DNA from: Conidiobolus coronatus NRRL 28638
Lineage: Eukaryota > Entomophthoromycota > Entomophthoromycetes > Entomophthorales > Conidiobolaceae
Direction of reading: 5' to 3'
NCBI GenBank assembly: GCA_001566745.1
Contig: KQ964530.1
Location: forward strand, 54,287-102,411
DNA length: 48,125 nucleotides
Part shown: positions 1-9,635 of the stretch, piece by piece
How the letters are laid out: every line of letters starts with the position of its first letter
How positions within the stretch are numbered: position 1 is the stretch's first letter
Program-made: the position numbers and the translations under genes
The notes under the pieces: generated by a model
The model's input: only the letters and a program-made list of their open reading frames with translations
The model's database searches: none
What the model was told of the DNA's origin: nothing

Positions 1-233
1 TTGTTACCCTTCTCCTTCTTATTACCTGGGGTTTAAAAAAGAATGTCTAAACTCTTACCCCTAGTGCTGTGGCGGGTGACCCACCCCATAGACAGTCATA
101 TTCCTCCTTCATGAATCTCTCGGAATATTCCTTATCGCTTTTAAGAAAAATCAATCTAATTCTTCGACTATTGGGTTTCCTAGGGTAGCGGTGCGGTATC
201 CCTTGGGTTCTTTTATGTTCGCCTGAGCTGTGT
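1..233. other. Left-edge non-coding stretch
   Basis: I see no gene here. The stretch is richer in C and G than its surroundings and contains small inverted repeats, for example gggtg-acc-caccc at about 74-86 and a cctga/tcagg pair at about 222-238. It lies just downstream of the minus-strand nuclease-like gene that ends at 234, so part of it may be that gene's 3' untranslated region. Confidence 0.4.
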
Positions 234-1172
234 TCAGGGTTGGTGAGTCAAATAATAGATTGCGTTGAGTATTTTTGCCCTGTCTTCTGCTTTACAAAAG
301 TCTAGCGCATTGATGTTGTTGAGTTTATTTTCGGGCGGATAGCGTTCAACAATAAAGTTATTTTTAGGTCTAGATTTGTAAATCTCACAGATATACTCTA
401 TAGATATTTCCGCTTTGTAGAACGTAAAGAAGGTTCCAATAACTTGATACTCTCCCCAACCATTACGCATAGTTGCACTGAAGTCGTGTTTATCTTCTAT
501 TACTAGCATTATGTGATTATCTTTTATTACAGTGAAGTCTGGTATAGACATGATATCTTTTTCCTTAATACTAGTTGTGCATTCATATTTGATAAATAAT
601 CTGTATGGGTGATCATTGAGTCCTATTTTGTTGAAAAGGGAATTAACAAAGCCATCGACCCTTACCTCTTTATTAGTGTCTTTCTTTTCTATACCTATTA
701 CTTCTCTTAATCTTTCGACGACACTCCTGGCCTTTATATTTAACGTAGTTATATCATTGCTTTTTATTTCATCTTCGTCCCAGTTATTTGGAAAAATTTC
801 CTTATATTCACTAGGCAGGTTCTCAACGGACATGTCTGAGTTTTCTAATAAGGGCATCTTCTCAAACTCAACATTAAAATATTCGAGTTCTATTTCACCC
901 CACTTACTAGTTTTGGTCGGTAGCTCATATTCGTCATCAAAGCTGGTTCTTTCCTTGTAGTCCGATGTCTTAGTCTTTACAAAGGGAGATTCATCCAATA
1001 TATCCACCGATTCAATCTCCAATACAAGCAATAACAATCTCCCTATCGAAGACGCAGGTAGTTGAAGAATTACTAAAACATCTCTTATCTGTATCTGCTG
1101 GAATACCTTGCACTCAAAGTTTGATAATATTTCCATTAATTTAATTATATCTTGCTGCTCAGCTTTATTCAT
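234..1172 (-). CDS. PD-(D/E)XK nuclease-like protein, subfamily A
   Basis: A 312-residue uninterrupted frame. I chose the ATG at 1172 (MNKAEQQD) over an upstream TTG. The C-terminal half carries a restriction-endonuclease-fold core: IPDFTV (P211, D212) followed about 14 residues later by VIEDKH (E226, K228), then WGEYQVIG, which fits the helix after the active-site strands. The first 130 residues are charged and unrecognised. The closest relative in the window is the broken gene at 18869-19490, which shares the order VDGxVN, PD/PE, EDKH, EYQVxG. Compared with that paralog this protein lacks about 25 residues after EYQVIG, so one core strand may be missing and activity is uncertain. Fungal proteins of this type are often transposon-linked. 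A nuclease-fold assignment is fairly secure; a biological role is not. Confidence 0.7.
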   Translation of the reverse strand: MNKAEQQDIIKLMEILSNFECKVFQQIQIRDVLVILQLPASSIGRLLLLVLEIESVDILDESPFVKTKTSDYKERTSFDDEYELPTKTSKWGEIELEYFNVEFEKMPLLENSDMSVENLPSEYKEIFPNNWDEDEIKSNDITTLNIKARSVVERLREVIGIEKKDTNKEVRVDGFVNSLFNKIGLNDHPYRLFIKYECTTSIKEKDIMSIPDFTVIKDNHIMLVIEDKHDFSATMRNGWGEYQVIGTFFTFYKAEISIEYICEIYKSRPKNNFIVERYPPENKLNNINALDFCKAEDRAKILNAIYYLTHQP

Positions 1173-1639
1173 GAGCAGATGGCGTTCACCCAAACACGGA
1201 AGATTGGATCGTGGATTTCACATGATATTCTATTACTTAACAGTGCCTTAACTATTGGTACAGGTATATTTGCGCCCGTTTCGCATTATTCAATGTGGGA
1301 ACCTTTTAAAAGTTTAACCAGATAATTCAGATTGTCTACCAACTTTCGTACCACTGCCTTTACAGTCCACTTATGACTTTCTTCTGCCGAGAGTTTAAAA
1401 AAAAAATGCTTAATATCCTTTGGGTTGCAGCGGCCTCGTTTAGCTCCACTTACCCTTGAATAACAACACTTACTTCACTAGGTCACTCTCTCTTCGATTT
1501 GTGCACTGACTCCAGATGAGGAAAGAACACCAAGTACAATCCACTCTTAACTCCATTGCCACACATTTCAACCTGATCACTCGTTTTTGGCTTTGATTCT
1601 GGAATTGTAATCCCGTTGAGTTAAAATTGTTGGAAAGTG

Positions 1640-2060
1640 AATTTAGAATGTTAAACAACTTTAGGGGAAACTGAACAGCCGATCGTGGCTTCTGTGTGAC
1701 CATAGCAATTGTAAAGCTTACCTTCAGGAGCCCAAATATCCAAAAATTGCTGACTTAAGCTTTCACCACCAACTGTTATAAATTCTAGAGGTGAGAGAGC
1801 AATTAGTCACACCTAGTGTTTGAATAACAAACTCCATATTATTAAGTATAAGTCCACGGTCAGTAATACAAGGAGCACCGTCTACAGACCAAGCTAAGAA
1901 CGTGTTTTAGGATGAACTGGTAAAACATGGGAGAACCCACTAACAGCTGATACTAGATTTGAATGGGACACCATAACACCTTTAGGCTTTCCGGTAGTAC
2001 CTAAAGTAAATAAGAGATATGTCAAATCTGATCCTTGTATTTCCAAATCCATATCTATAT
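1640..2060 (-). pseudogene. NRPS-like / acyl-adenylating domain relic
   Basis: Read on the minus strand, several frames together spell an AMP-binding adenylation domain. The A3 phosphate-binding loop TLGTTGKPKGVMVSHSNL is at about 1960-2013, FITVGGESLSQQF at about 1745-1785, and the A5-type motif LYNCYGHTEATIGC at 1681-1722. The pieces lie in at least two frames with stops between them, and the domain's N- and C-terminal parts are missing. The family activates carboxylic or amino acids as acyl-adenylates, in NRPS, NRPS-like reductases or acyl-CoA ligases; this relic cannot be active. P450 relics lie next to it, which is typical of secondary-metabolite loci. Confidence 0.75.
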
Positions 2061-2102
2061 TTACGCTGATAAAAATATTATTTTTCCAGAAAGGATCTAT
2101 GA

Positions 2103-3150
2103 GTGAAAAAAATTAAACAAATTGCTGGGTCAAATAAAATTATACAATTGTGGCAAAACGGGTGGGTAGTTTTCATTCTTGATTATGGTATGCTTACGAA
2201 GTTCTGGAATTCCAGAGCGTATATTCGGGATCCCGATGCCGTACCAAACCACACAGTGCTTATCGATTTTGTGGGGAAAAACAACCTCGGCTTTTCAAAT
2301 GGTGAGATATGGAGCAAACAACATAAAATTATCACCAAGCTACTTAAACAAAAAGGAGAAACTTGTTGACAATCTAATAGGTAAGTACTCACGCAAGATC
2401 AGTGGGAAAGTAGATTTAAATGATCTAGCTACTCGATTTTCGTTTGAAGTTATTAGTAATATTTTGTTAGACAACAGTTGCGAAGAAATGTACGATGATT
2501 TCGTTTCTCTGGCGAACTCAGCTACGATAGTTAAATTACTTGTCCCGACTCCATTTAGCACGCCTGAAATTGGTAGAATTCATGAACGGATTATTTCAAT
2601 GAAATCAACATTCTATACTGAATTATTAGAGCTTTTTGATAATAAACCCAAACTTGCAGCTAAAGCAGTCTCATTTATAATGCTTGCTGGGTTTGAAACT
2701 GCTTCAACAGGAATAATATGTGCAGTACATCGACTTGCATTTGATCAAGATCTCCAAGAAAAGGTGAGAACAGACCAAACACTGATCCCTAAACTTGTTT
2801 CACTATCGTTATTTGCGAATCCGCCACTTATGCAAAATTTCAATATGTTAACTACTTCAAACATCGAAATCGGAGATGGTATTGTCTTACCGAAGAATAC
2901 GCGTGTAAATATATTTATAAACGCAGTACACAACTATCCGGATTTCAGTATGGATAACAATGCAGATTCTTTCTGCACATTCTCAGGAGGTCAAAGACGA
3001 TGTGTTGGTGAAGGATTGGCCCGGATTGAGATACGAGCTTTTATCAAACTTATGTTGAATTTCAGATTCAAAACAGATGATCGACTAGTTCCAAATAGTG
3101 AATCAGCAATTACGGCAAAACCTGAAAGAATATTTATCGGTGTTTTTTAA
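2103..3150 (+). pseudogene. Cytochrome P450 pseudogene
   Basis: The sequence spells a fungal cytochrome P450 in two frames that switch near 2350. The N-terminal part contains RAYIRDPDAV and GKNNLGFSNGEIW, typical of the region before the C helix. The second frame has the I-helix AGFETAS and the haem-binding loop FSGGQRRCVGEGLA, with the cysteine ligand present. The K-helix ExxR is lost (SLSLFANPP stands in its place), and the PERF segment between HNYPDF and the haem loop is deleted. The total of about 345 codons is well below the usual 500. A live P450 would be a membrane-bound haem monooxygenase; this copy looks dead. Confidence 0.85.
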
Positions 3151-3171
3151 TCAAGCTTCGACCTTTTCGAT

Positions 3172-3425
3172 CTCTTCAAAAGACAGAGGTATGTACCATG
3201 AATGAGAAAGGCTGATTTTCTTTGTATGGAGTAGAACCAAGGTAAATAGACTTTGCCTTTTCGAATAAATTTAATAATGTCATTCTGTGCCCTCTATAAT
3301 TTGAGTCGTTTCTTTTGATTGGGGATCTTCTGATTGTTCAGTTAGTTTCTCTTGAGATTCACTAACTTTGTTACTCTCCTAATAATAAATTAATATATTA
3401 TTTACATCATCTACCAAACTTTTAT
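3172..3425 (-). pseudogene. Degenerate acidic C-terminal tail, family unknown
   Basis: Minus-strand frames give an acidic, Gln/Ser-rich stretch (ESQEKLTEQSEDPQSKE) ending at a TGA that overlaps an ATG of a second short frame (LGSTPYKENQPFSF). An in-frame TAG precedes the first part. The EKLTEQ tail resembles the end of the ORF at 7426-7674 (EKQLTEQ), so both may descend from one gene family. I do not recognise the family. Confidence 0.25.
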
Positions 3426-3510
3426 TTTTATGAGTTTGATGTCATTGCTATTGATTTATGTTGGATTGTACTTTACACCAAATGCAAAATATCTATATTT
3501 CTTATTACTG

Positions 3511-3796
3511 AGAAAATTCCCATTTTGAATATTCGTGGTCAGGTAAACCTAAACCACTTGTTGTAGATAATCTTAAAGATTTACCATAATATAAAGAAAC
3601 CGGTTTTTGGATCTATATAAATTACCTTGACTGATTAAATCCCAAAATACAGCAATTAGTTTAATACCCCTTTCATTCATTAATATTCTATTTGAGTTCT
3701 CGAGTCTAGTTGAAACTTCAAATCCAAGATTTATTCGCAAAATATTGCAAAAAATGTCCACATAAACCTTGTTCTTAACTGTAGCCCTGTCTCAAA
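3511..3796 (-). pseudogene. Unknown protein fragment
   Basis: A minus-strand frame of about 80 codons with one shift near 3590. It starts without an ATG just after a stop. Segments such as LGFEVSTRLENSNRILM and GLGLPDHEYSKWEFSQ look like real protein, with good amphipathic spacing. I recognise no domain. The frame shift and missing start suggest a relic. Confidence 0.35.
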
Positions 3797-4023
3797 GCCT
3801 ACCACCTTATCAGCTATCAACTCAGAATTTGGAGACTCCAATCAAGTTAATGAATGCTCAAAAACACCATACTCTCGTCGGTTCATCTACCTGCGAACAT
3901 AATATTCTCAGCTTAATTGCTAAACCAATACAAAACTTTATCTTCTTCAGTTTCAGAGTAGGGTTAACAGATAGAAGGCAATTTGATATAAAAACGTTAC
4001 ATTTCATCTATTCCGCGTAGGAA

Positions 4024-4119
4024 CTGTGCATCGACATGGAAGGTGTCTTTGAGACAGGACAGGCTTACGTTGCACTTAGTAGATCTGTAAATCCAGCTAC
4101 TCTCCAGGTCATACAATAA
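4024..4119 (+). pseudogene. PIF1-type helicase C-terminal relic
   Basis: A 31-codon frame carries MEGVFETGQAYVALSRSV followed by LQVIQ and a stop. This is the motif VI end of PIF1-family superfamily 1B helicases, including Helitron-encoded ones (GVFxxGQAYVALSRxxxxxxLQV). Nothing upstream matches the rest of the helicase, so this is a short 3' relic. It could come from a Helitron or from a cellular PIF1; the fragment cannot tell them apart. Confidence 0.7.
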
Positions 4120-4347
4120 ACCGTATTTCTAATACTGTAGAAGGTATAAAGTAGTTGTCTAATTCTAGTAGAGATCCTTTATCCGATCAATCGTTCTATC
4201 GTAATTGTTTTGCTGCTTTATATTTACGGGAGTATTCAATTGACTTCTTATATGCTTCTTTAAGTTCTATGCACGCCTTTTTCATACGCAATTATCCATT
4301 TAACTTTGGTTCTGGATGGTGGGTTGGCTTCCAGGTGGCGTATTATT

Positions 4348-4815
4348 CTATTTTTTTGAGTTGACCTCAGCTTTTAATGCATTTGTCTTAGCTCTATCAA
4401 CCTTGATACCTAGTTTTCGGGCTTTTGATTTGAATTCTAATAGGTTTATTATTCCTCTTTCTATTTCGTTTAGTAGGAGGTGTATACCGTATGTGAAGTC
4501 TTCATTTGTTAGTGTGGTTACTAGTAATTTTGGGGTTCTCTTAGTTACCGTGTTGGTTATTTCGTACCACCAGCTAGTAGTAACCAACCTATGATCAGAG
4601 AAGGGTATTTCGTGGGTACTGTGGTCTATTATTCTACTATTGATCTCTTGGTTGGCATAGATTCTGTCGATTCTTGTCATTGATTTGTAGTTTTTATCTA
4701 GTTTAATATCTATAATATTATTGAAGTCCGCTAATATTATTTCTGCTGATCCTTCTATTGTTTACCTTTTCTGGCATGTATATGTTCCAGGCTGTAATTC
4801 TTTTGTGGTTGAGTT
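4348..4815 (-). mobile_element. LINE retrotransposon relic, endonuclease domain
   Basis: On the minus strand the frames give the end of an APE-type endonuclease: NIYMPEK, then ILADFNN, MTRIDRIYANQ, and IPFSDHRLV, the SDH catalytic motif. These are followed by about 75 residues of the linker that precedes reverse transcriptase in fungal non-LTR elements (LLLNEIERGIINLLEFKSK). A shift occurs near 4757, and the frame ends at 4348 with no reverse transcriptase after it. The endonuclease nicks target DNA during retrotransposition; this 5'- and 3'-truncated piece is inactive. Confidence 0.85.
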
Positions 4816-4821
4816 CCATAT

Positions 4822-4953
4822 GAAGTACATGAACCATATAGTAAAGCAGACTTATTTGCAGTACTTGCTGGTCTAGTGACAACGTTTGTAAATTATTGCT
4901 TTTGTAGAAGAAATTTTAAGATTAGGCATCTAAATAGTTTTGATTTACTTTGA
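4822..4953 (+). mobile_element. Possible RNase H fragment of a retroelement
   Basis: A 44-codon plus-strand frame without ATG contains EPYSKADLFAVLAGLVTT. It resembles the STKAEL(F/M)AxLxAL segment of RNase H domains at the end of LINE or LTR polyproteins. The length is far below a whole domain. Opposite orientation to the adjacent endonuclease relic argues for a separate insertion. Confidence 0.35.
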
Positions 4954-5189
4954 CTAACGCATAGTTTAGTATGTTAATACCCTTATTGATGAACGGGAGA
5001 AGCATGGCGGAGAAAAATAGTTATTAACGATAAGATTCAAAGGTTTTAACAATAATATCATTTGAAATTATAACTGTATTTACAAATTTTATAGAATGAG
5101 TTTGGATGTAAAAAACTCTGAATCAAAATTATATATTATGTTATCGTTTTAGAATACCTTCCTTATACTAGAAGACCGGAATTATCAAA

Positions 5190-5495
5190 AAAGTTCAAAT
5201 CCCTACAATTGATCAACTTGGAGAAATTCCACTATTAGACAAGGTGAATAAAAAATCAATGAGAATCATGACTACAACTCCAGTAGTTCAGAAAAAAGCC
5301 AGCTCTACTCATACTTTGAATAATGGTCTCATTGTTCCCAACAACACCATTGTTTTCCTTCATTTATGTGGAATGCTCCACAATTCTAATACCTTTCCTC
5401 GCCCTTATGAATTCAATCCCGAGCGTTTTGACGATATTTCAAATGATCAAAGTAAGCTCTGGCAAGAGAAGAACCAAATGAACCTAAAGATTTAA
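5190..5495 (+). pseudogene. Second cytochrome P450 fragment (K helix to PERF)
   Basis: About 100 codons match the stretch of a P450 that is missing from the 2103-3150 copy. DQLGEIPLLDKV leads into the K-helix position (NKKSMR, where the Glu of ExxR is Lys), then LNNGLIVPNNTIV and the PERF motif as YEFNPERFDD. There is no haem-binding loop after it. It could be part of the same ancestral gene displaced by insertions, or a second P450. It is non-functional as it stands. Confidence 0.75.
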
Positions 5496-5760
5496 ATGAA
5501 AATGCTTTTACTGTTTCAAAACACTTCTTAAAGTCCAAAATACTCAAGCCTATACTTTGACCTGTATTGCCCCTTACTACCCTACTTGTCCTTCTGTTAG
5601 TTAAGTCCCATGTGAATCCTGCTTAGAAACTTATTGCTAATTGCTTCCTTTATTTGTACTCTATCTGGACTGCCTTACCCTCTTTTGAAACTATGAATTG
5701 GATTCCTACTTCTGAATTAAATGGAATTATAGGCCACTTTATCCATTAAGTATTGAATAA

Positions 5761-6879
5761 TTTTTTATCAAGATAAACAATAAAATAATAGCTTGCACCC
5801 CAGACAATTTCTTTCAAGGGGTAGATCAGGTAAAATACTTTATAGGGTGGTGGGATATTATAGATAACTACAATCGTGACGCAATAGCAACTAAGAACAC
5901 TGATGATGAAGGTAAATACGTTGCAGCGTATGCCATTGGTTGTCTGTATTCTTACGGAGCCAACCAGGTCAAACAAAGACGTGAACAGGAAGCTGGCAAC
6001 GGAAGAATTACCGTTAGAAGAGGTGGTGTTGTCTGGGAGGACAGAGAGTTGTGGACTACTTTTCTTTGTGTAGATGGAGGTGTTTCTCAAATGGCTCTCA
6101 TGGCAGGTGGCTGTTGTGATGATCTTGCTAACTGTGGAATTACGAGAGTCATTAACGATGTCATCGATTTGGGTTATGACTGGGCATCGGGAGATATGTG
6201 CAACAGCATCTTGACTCTCAGCAGTGGAAAGACTGGTCGTGACGATCTTGCGATAGCTTATAAGAAGGTAGCATCGGTTCTCAACAGAATGAGAGCTATG
6301 CGTCCTAACTCAGTTGCAGCTATGGGAATTATTACAACGCATGCCTGGCAGCTCAGTAACACTAGACACAGAATCATCGCATGTACAATCATCAGCAATG
6401 ATTCTGGTATCGGCCCAACCACTGACGCATCATCTTGGCATAATGCTGCTGTTCTTAACAAACCTCCAACTGATCATATTCACCATGAACTTGTTGAGGG
6501 CGATCTGAATGGGAGAAAAGTGCTTCTCACCGAAAAGTCTTGGAGCGCAATTAAGAAAGACTCTCGCGACATAGTGGTTAAGCTATTGGACCACGGCCAT
6601 TGTTGGTTAGTGGAAATGAGAAATACTAAGAAAGTTGCTACTCAAGAAGAAATTGAGGATGTTGAGGACATTCTTCGTAATACTTTGGTTGAAGCTGCTA
6701 TGGAGATGTCTCGTGATGATTTTGTCGAAGCTCTCTGGTGTTGGACCATTGAAAGTTGGTGTGCTTCGGATATGATGTGGCACGCTATGATTGGATCTAC
6801 TGCAGTAAGTGCTGACAGACAAATAGGTTCTGATCGTTGGGATGATGCAAACAATATACAGTCTTGGGTCGAAGCCTAA
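5761..6879 (+). CDS. Possible terpenoid-synthase-like protein of a fungal hypothetical family
   Basis: The open frame runs 372 codons from the stop at 5758 to TAA at 6877, but its first in-frame ATG is late (6091). The true start is therefore upstream, removed, or in an unseen exon; WWDIIDNYN and EGKYVAAYAIG are clearly protein and lie before any ATG. The motif NDVIDLGYD has the N-x3-(S/D)-x3-(E/D) spacing of the class I terpene-synthase magnesium site. An Asp-rich DIID lies about 100 residues before it, and an RHR sits about 60 residues after it. The sequence recalls fungal hypothetical proteins with VDGGVSQMALMAGG, but I cannot name an enzyme. Base composition is richer in GC than its flanks. 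It lies near NRPS and P450 relics and is followed by the shared 3' hairpin element at 7042-7135. Confidence 0.45.
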   Translation, partial: FFIKINNKIIACTPDNFFQGVDQVKYFIGWWDIIDNYNRDAIATKNTDDEGKYVAAYAIGCLYSYGANQVKQRREQEAGNGRITVRRGGVVWEDRELWTTFLCVDGGVSQMALMAGGCCDDLANCGITRVINDVIDLGYDWASGDMCNSILTLSSGKTGRDDLAIAYKKVASVLNRMRAMRPNSVAAMGIITTHAWQLSNTRHRIIACTIISNDSGIGPTTDASSWHNAAVLNKPPTDHIHHELVEGDLNGRKVLLTEKSWSAIKKDSRDIVVKLLDHGHCWLVEMRNTKKVATQEEIEDVEDILRNTLVEAAMEMSRDDFVEALWCWTIESWCASDMMWHAMIGSTAVSADRQIGSDRWDDANNIQSWVEA

Positions 6880-7041
6880 CTAGGCCAGAATTGCTACCTA
6901 AGACTGTACAATGGTTTTTTATCATTATAAAAACTCAATACTTCTACCTAATTTGTAACACCACAGTTTTTACCCTGTTTTTACCTTGTAAGAACATTAT
7001 TTCAATAAAAACACCATCCTGTATATTATGTAATATTTATT

Positions 7042-7135
7042 CTTACCCCCAGAAAAACACTAAAAATTATAACAAACAATTAACTTAAATGTTGGGCATT
7101 GTGCGGGGGGCACGGTGCCCTTTTGTCGTTTAGGG
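7042..7135 (+). repeat. Shared 3' hairpin element, copy 1
   Basis: This stretch begins with cccccagaaaaacactaaa and ends with ttttgtcgtt. Between them is a stem of 11 base pairs: arms 7094-7104 and 7110-7120 around a GGGGG loop, including two G-T pairs. A second copy at 38188-38280 has the same flanks and loop position, and base changes that keep the stem paired. It lies about 160 bases after the stop at 6879, where a 3' untranslated element would be. It may be an RNA element or the conserved end of a mobile element. Confidence 0.7.
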
Positions 7136-7425
7136 CTAGTCTCTCAAGTGTGTCCTATAAATAACTGTAAACGGTTATTTTATTTAAAAAAAATGGATAC
7201 AGATCGATATGTCGAGCTTGTTGGAAGGTATCGGAGTGTTGGATCTCACATTACCTCAGTCGGCTAATATTATCTCTGATCATTTCAGTGGTTAATTTCT
7301 GGTTGAGCGGTGTCTAATGTTAGTTGGGATAGTTTTCAAACCTTTAAGAATCTAAAATATATAAATGAACTGACGGTTAAAACCTGTTATTAAGAGTATA
7401 CTATAAACAGATAAGAATCTCGTTA

Positions 7426-7674
7426 GTGAATAAAATCTCCAAATATCTTCCTGAAGTTGAACTTCAAAAGCATATTTATATGCTAGACGATAGAAATGAG
7501 TTCACTATACTTTACAATGGAGAGGAGGAATTATCCCAAGACAATTTTTATAAAGAAGCTACACTTATTGGAGATTTAACAGCTAAAAAACCAGTTTTAG
7601 AAGCTCCTTCAAGGACCGAAAGTAATTCTCAAAACCTTGAGTCTGATAGTGAAAAACAATTAACTGAGCAATAG
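7426..7674 (+). CDS. Unknown acidic C-terminal fragment
   Basis: An 82-codon frame starting after a stop with GTG rather than ATG, so its 5' end is probably missing. It is acidic, with a Ser/Gln-rich tail ending EKQLTEQ. A similar tail occurs in the relic at 3172-3425. No domain is recognised. It may be the last exon or the truncated end of a member of a repeated family. Confidence 0.3.
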   Translation: MNKISKYLPEVELQKHIYMLDDRNEFTILYNGEEELSQDNFYKEATLIGDLTAKKPVLEAPSRTESNSQNLESDSEKQLTEQ

Positions 7675-8070
7675 GTAACTTTTAATTCTAACCAGTTATA
7701 TAGAAAATAGCCTTCCTCCAGACGTATTAGTGAACTTCTCAGAGATTTCTGGACTGGTCTTAGTTGTGCTCCTACACCTTTCAGAAGCAAGAGTTCATAA
7801 ACTTGAAAGAATTACAAGTAATATAAAAGTCAAGCATTGTGTAAATACTTAATCCCTCTCTTTAATAAAGATAATATAAACCTATTAAATTTAAGAATTT
7901 ATAACATGTATTTTATACCATAAATACTAAACACCCTGGCCCCAGTTACAATCGGATCTTGACTCCAACTTGCTTTGAAAGCTTTATAATGAAAAAAGTT
8001 ATTAAAAAATGTACAGTTTGTTTTACATATTTCAATAAAGTTCATTACAAAATCCTTTTAAATCCATTAT
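7675..8070. other. Gene-free AT-rich stretch
   Basis: I see no supported gene, repeat or RNA in this stretch. It is strongly AT-rich, with stop codons in all frames. Confidence 0.6.
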
Positions 8071-8855
8071 CTATTTATTATACATAATACAGAGTTTATT
8101 TCGAGAATCAAACCGTTTAAATAAGCTAATAAATTCACAAACATTGTTATTAACCGAAGTTATAATTTGCTTCAGAGCCTTTTGGGTCGTAGAAACTTCG
8201 GAGTTGCAATTTTCCCTCTCACTATAATAGCTAAATTTTAAGGCCTTTAAATCCGAATTATTGTTAATAGTAGTTTTAAACGAATTATGGATGAGGTTGC
8301 GGTCTTGTTCATTAATTAATCTTGGAAAATCCATCTTTAATAAAAGGTGTTTATCGTATTCAAGTAACAATTTACTATCGACCCCTTTACAAACACCATC
8401 CCCGGGTTTAACGCAATAAATGAAGTTATCTCGATCAAAACATAATAAACTTCTTACCCCTATTTTAGATTGTTTGAAAAAATCTTTGAAAAGTAGTGCT
8501 AGACATTAAATGTGGAGAGTTAGAAGACTTAGTTTCCAACCTTTTGTAAAATTTAGAATACACGGTATAGAGAGTGCTTCCTGGAATAAACTCAGACATA
8601 TTATTGTAAGTATCTCCACTTATTAATTGAAAATGAACAATAAACCCAAATGTATTCCTTTAAAATCACTATTGTAATTAATAGGCGTTACAATTTTGTT
8701 AAGGAAAATAAAAACGGTGGTAGGGCTTAAAGCTTTTTTAATTATGTCTACGATATGATCAAACTTATCAATGGGTGAGAGGTTGCTATCATCTTTAATG
8801 CCAGCGTCACTAAGGTCATCAAGAAACAAGCAATTGTCATCAGAGTTTAGGTGCT
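8071..8855 (-). pseudogene. Unknown protein broken by two frameshifts
   Basis: Three minus-strand frames join into about 255 codons. The first runs from 8855 (CLFLDDLSDAGIKDD) to about 8640. The second holds NNMSEFIPGSTLYTVYSKF and runs to about 8485. The third is CVKPGDGVCKGVD and onward, to the stop at 8071. The second shift falls in a run of six T (minus strand) and looks like a one-base insertion. No ATG precedes the first segment. The sequence has protein-like composition but I recognise no motif. It may be one gene with two sequencing or mutational indels. Confidence 0.45.
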
Positions 8856-9025
8856 ATTTTTTAATTGAATAATACAAAATCAATAATAAAGTTGCATAAA
8901 TGCAACAAGTTACACAAAGGCTGGATTGTTCAACAACTCCGTTGTCTCACGGGGATGACTAGCTATCTCCTTTCAGTCGTTGCGCTAGATAAAAATTGTT
9001 CCAATTTTTTAAAACTTGAAGGGAT

Positions 9026-9571
9026 TCAACAGCGTTGAATCAATTGGTAGACTCGATTTGTAGAGAGATTAGTACAACCAGCAAAATAGGGATCCTCTGG
9101 TATGGATAAGGACTTGGCATCCAAAATGTCGTTGATGGTAGTAGCCTCGAAGCTTTTCCCTTGAGTATCATGAACTATAGAGAAGATGTTATAGTCTAGG
9201 CAATGGAATGTAGGGATCATGGTAGCTATCGCGAATCTCTTGTCACCCTTCTTACTCACTGGTACATAAGCACAGGTACACTCATAAACTCCACCGCATT
9301 TAGTTCTGAACTCATCGAAGCGCTCTTCAGTCATGAGAGTAGTAAAAGGTACTATATTCTGTAGTACTACAGATCCTGAGGGCGCTATTAACCTTCTAGG
9401 ATGAATTCTGGACAAAGCAAGTAACGCATCGTCTATTAATCTAAGGAAACACGATTCTACCGTAGACCTGGCAGAGAACAAAGCAGAAGCAGTAGTTTCA
9501 CCACTAATATTAATAGTAGAACCAAAATAGCTCTTAAGGCCACTTATCGGCGAAGGCATCGGCGAAGGCAT
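9026..9571 (-). CDS. Unknown protein with repeat-encoded start
   Basis: A clean 181-codon frame. Its first residues (MPSPMPSP) are encoded by the 12-base tandem repeat at 9546-9581, so more than one in-frame ATG is available. It has four or five cysteines in its second half (CGGVYECTCAY, AGCTN), no signal peptide and no membrane segment. GC content is higher than in the flanks. It is divergently arranged with the ORF at 9636, 64 bases away, suggesting a shared promoter region. I do not recognise the family. Confidence 0.5.
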   Translation of the reverse strand: MPSPMPSPISGLKSYFGSTINISGETTASALFSARSTVESCFLRLIDDALLALSRIHPRRLIAPSGSVVLQNIVPFTTLMTEERFDEFRTKCGGVYECTCAYVPVSKKGDKRFAIATMIPTFHCLDYNIFSIVHDTQGKSFEATTINDILDAKSLSIPEDPYFAGCTNLSTNRVYQLIQRC

Positions 9572-9581
9572 CGGCGAAGGC
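9546..9581. repeat. Three exact copies of a 12-base tandem repeat
   Basis: The unit atcggcgaaggc is repeated three times without change. It covers the 5' end of the minus-strand ORF 9026-9571, where it encodes repeats of M-P-S-P. Copy number could vary between strains, since each unit is a multiple of three bases and would not break the frame. Confidence 0.9.
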
Positions 9582-9635
9582 CAGAGAAATAAGCTTTACA
9601 CGTTAATCAGACTACATCTACACGATGTCAAACAA

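Noticed and set aside
616-960. Plus-strand ORF of 114 codons
   Set aside because: It lies wholly opposite the conserved nuclease-like gene 234-1172 and has the Ser/Leu-rich composition of a shadow.
6258-6854. Several ORFs on both strands inside 5761-6879
   Set aside because: They overlap a long, protein-like open frame and show no motif.
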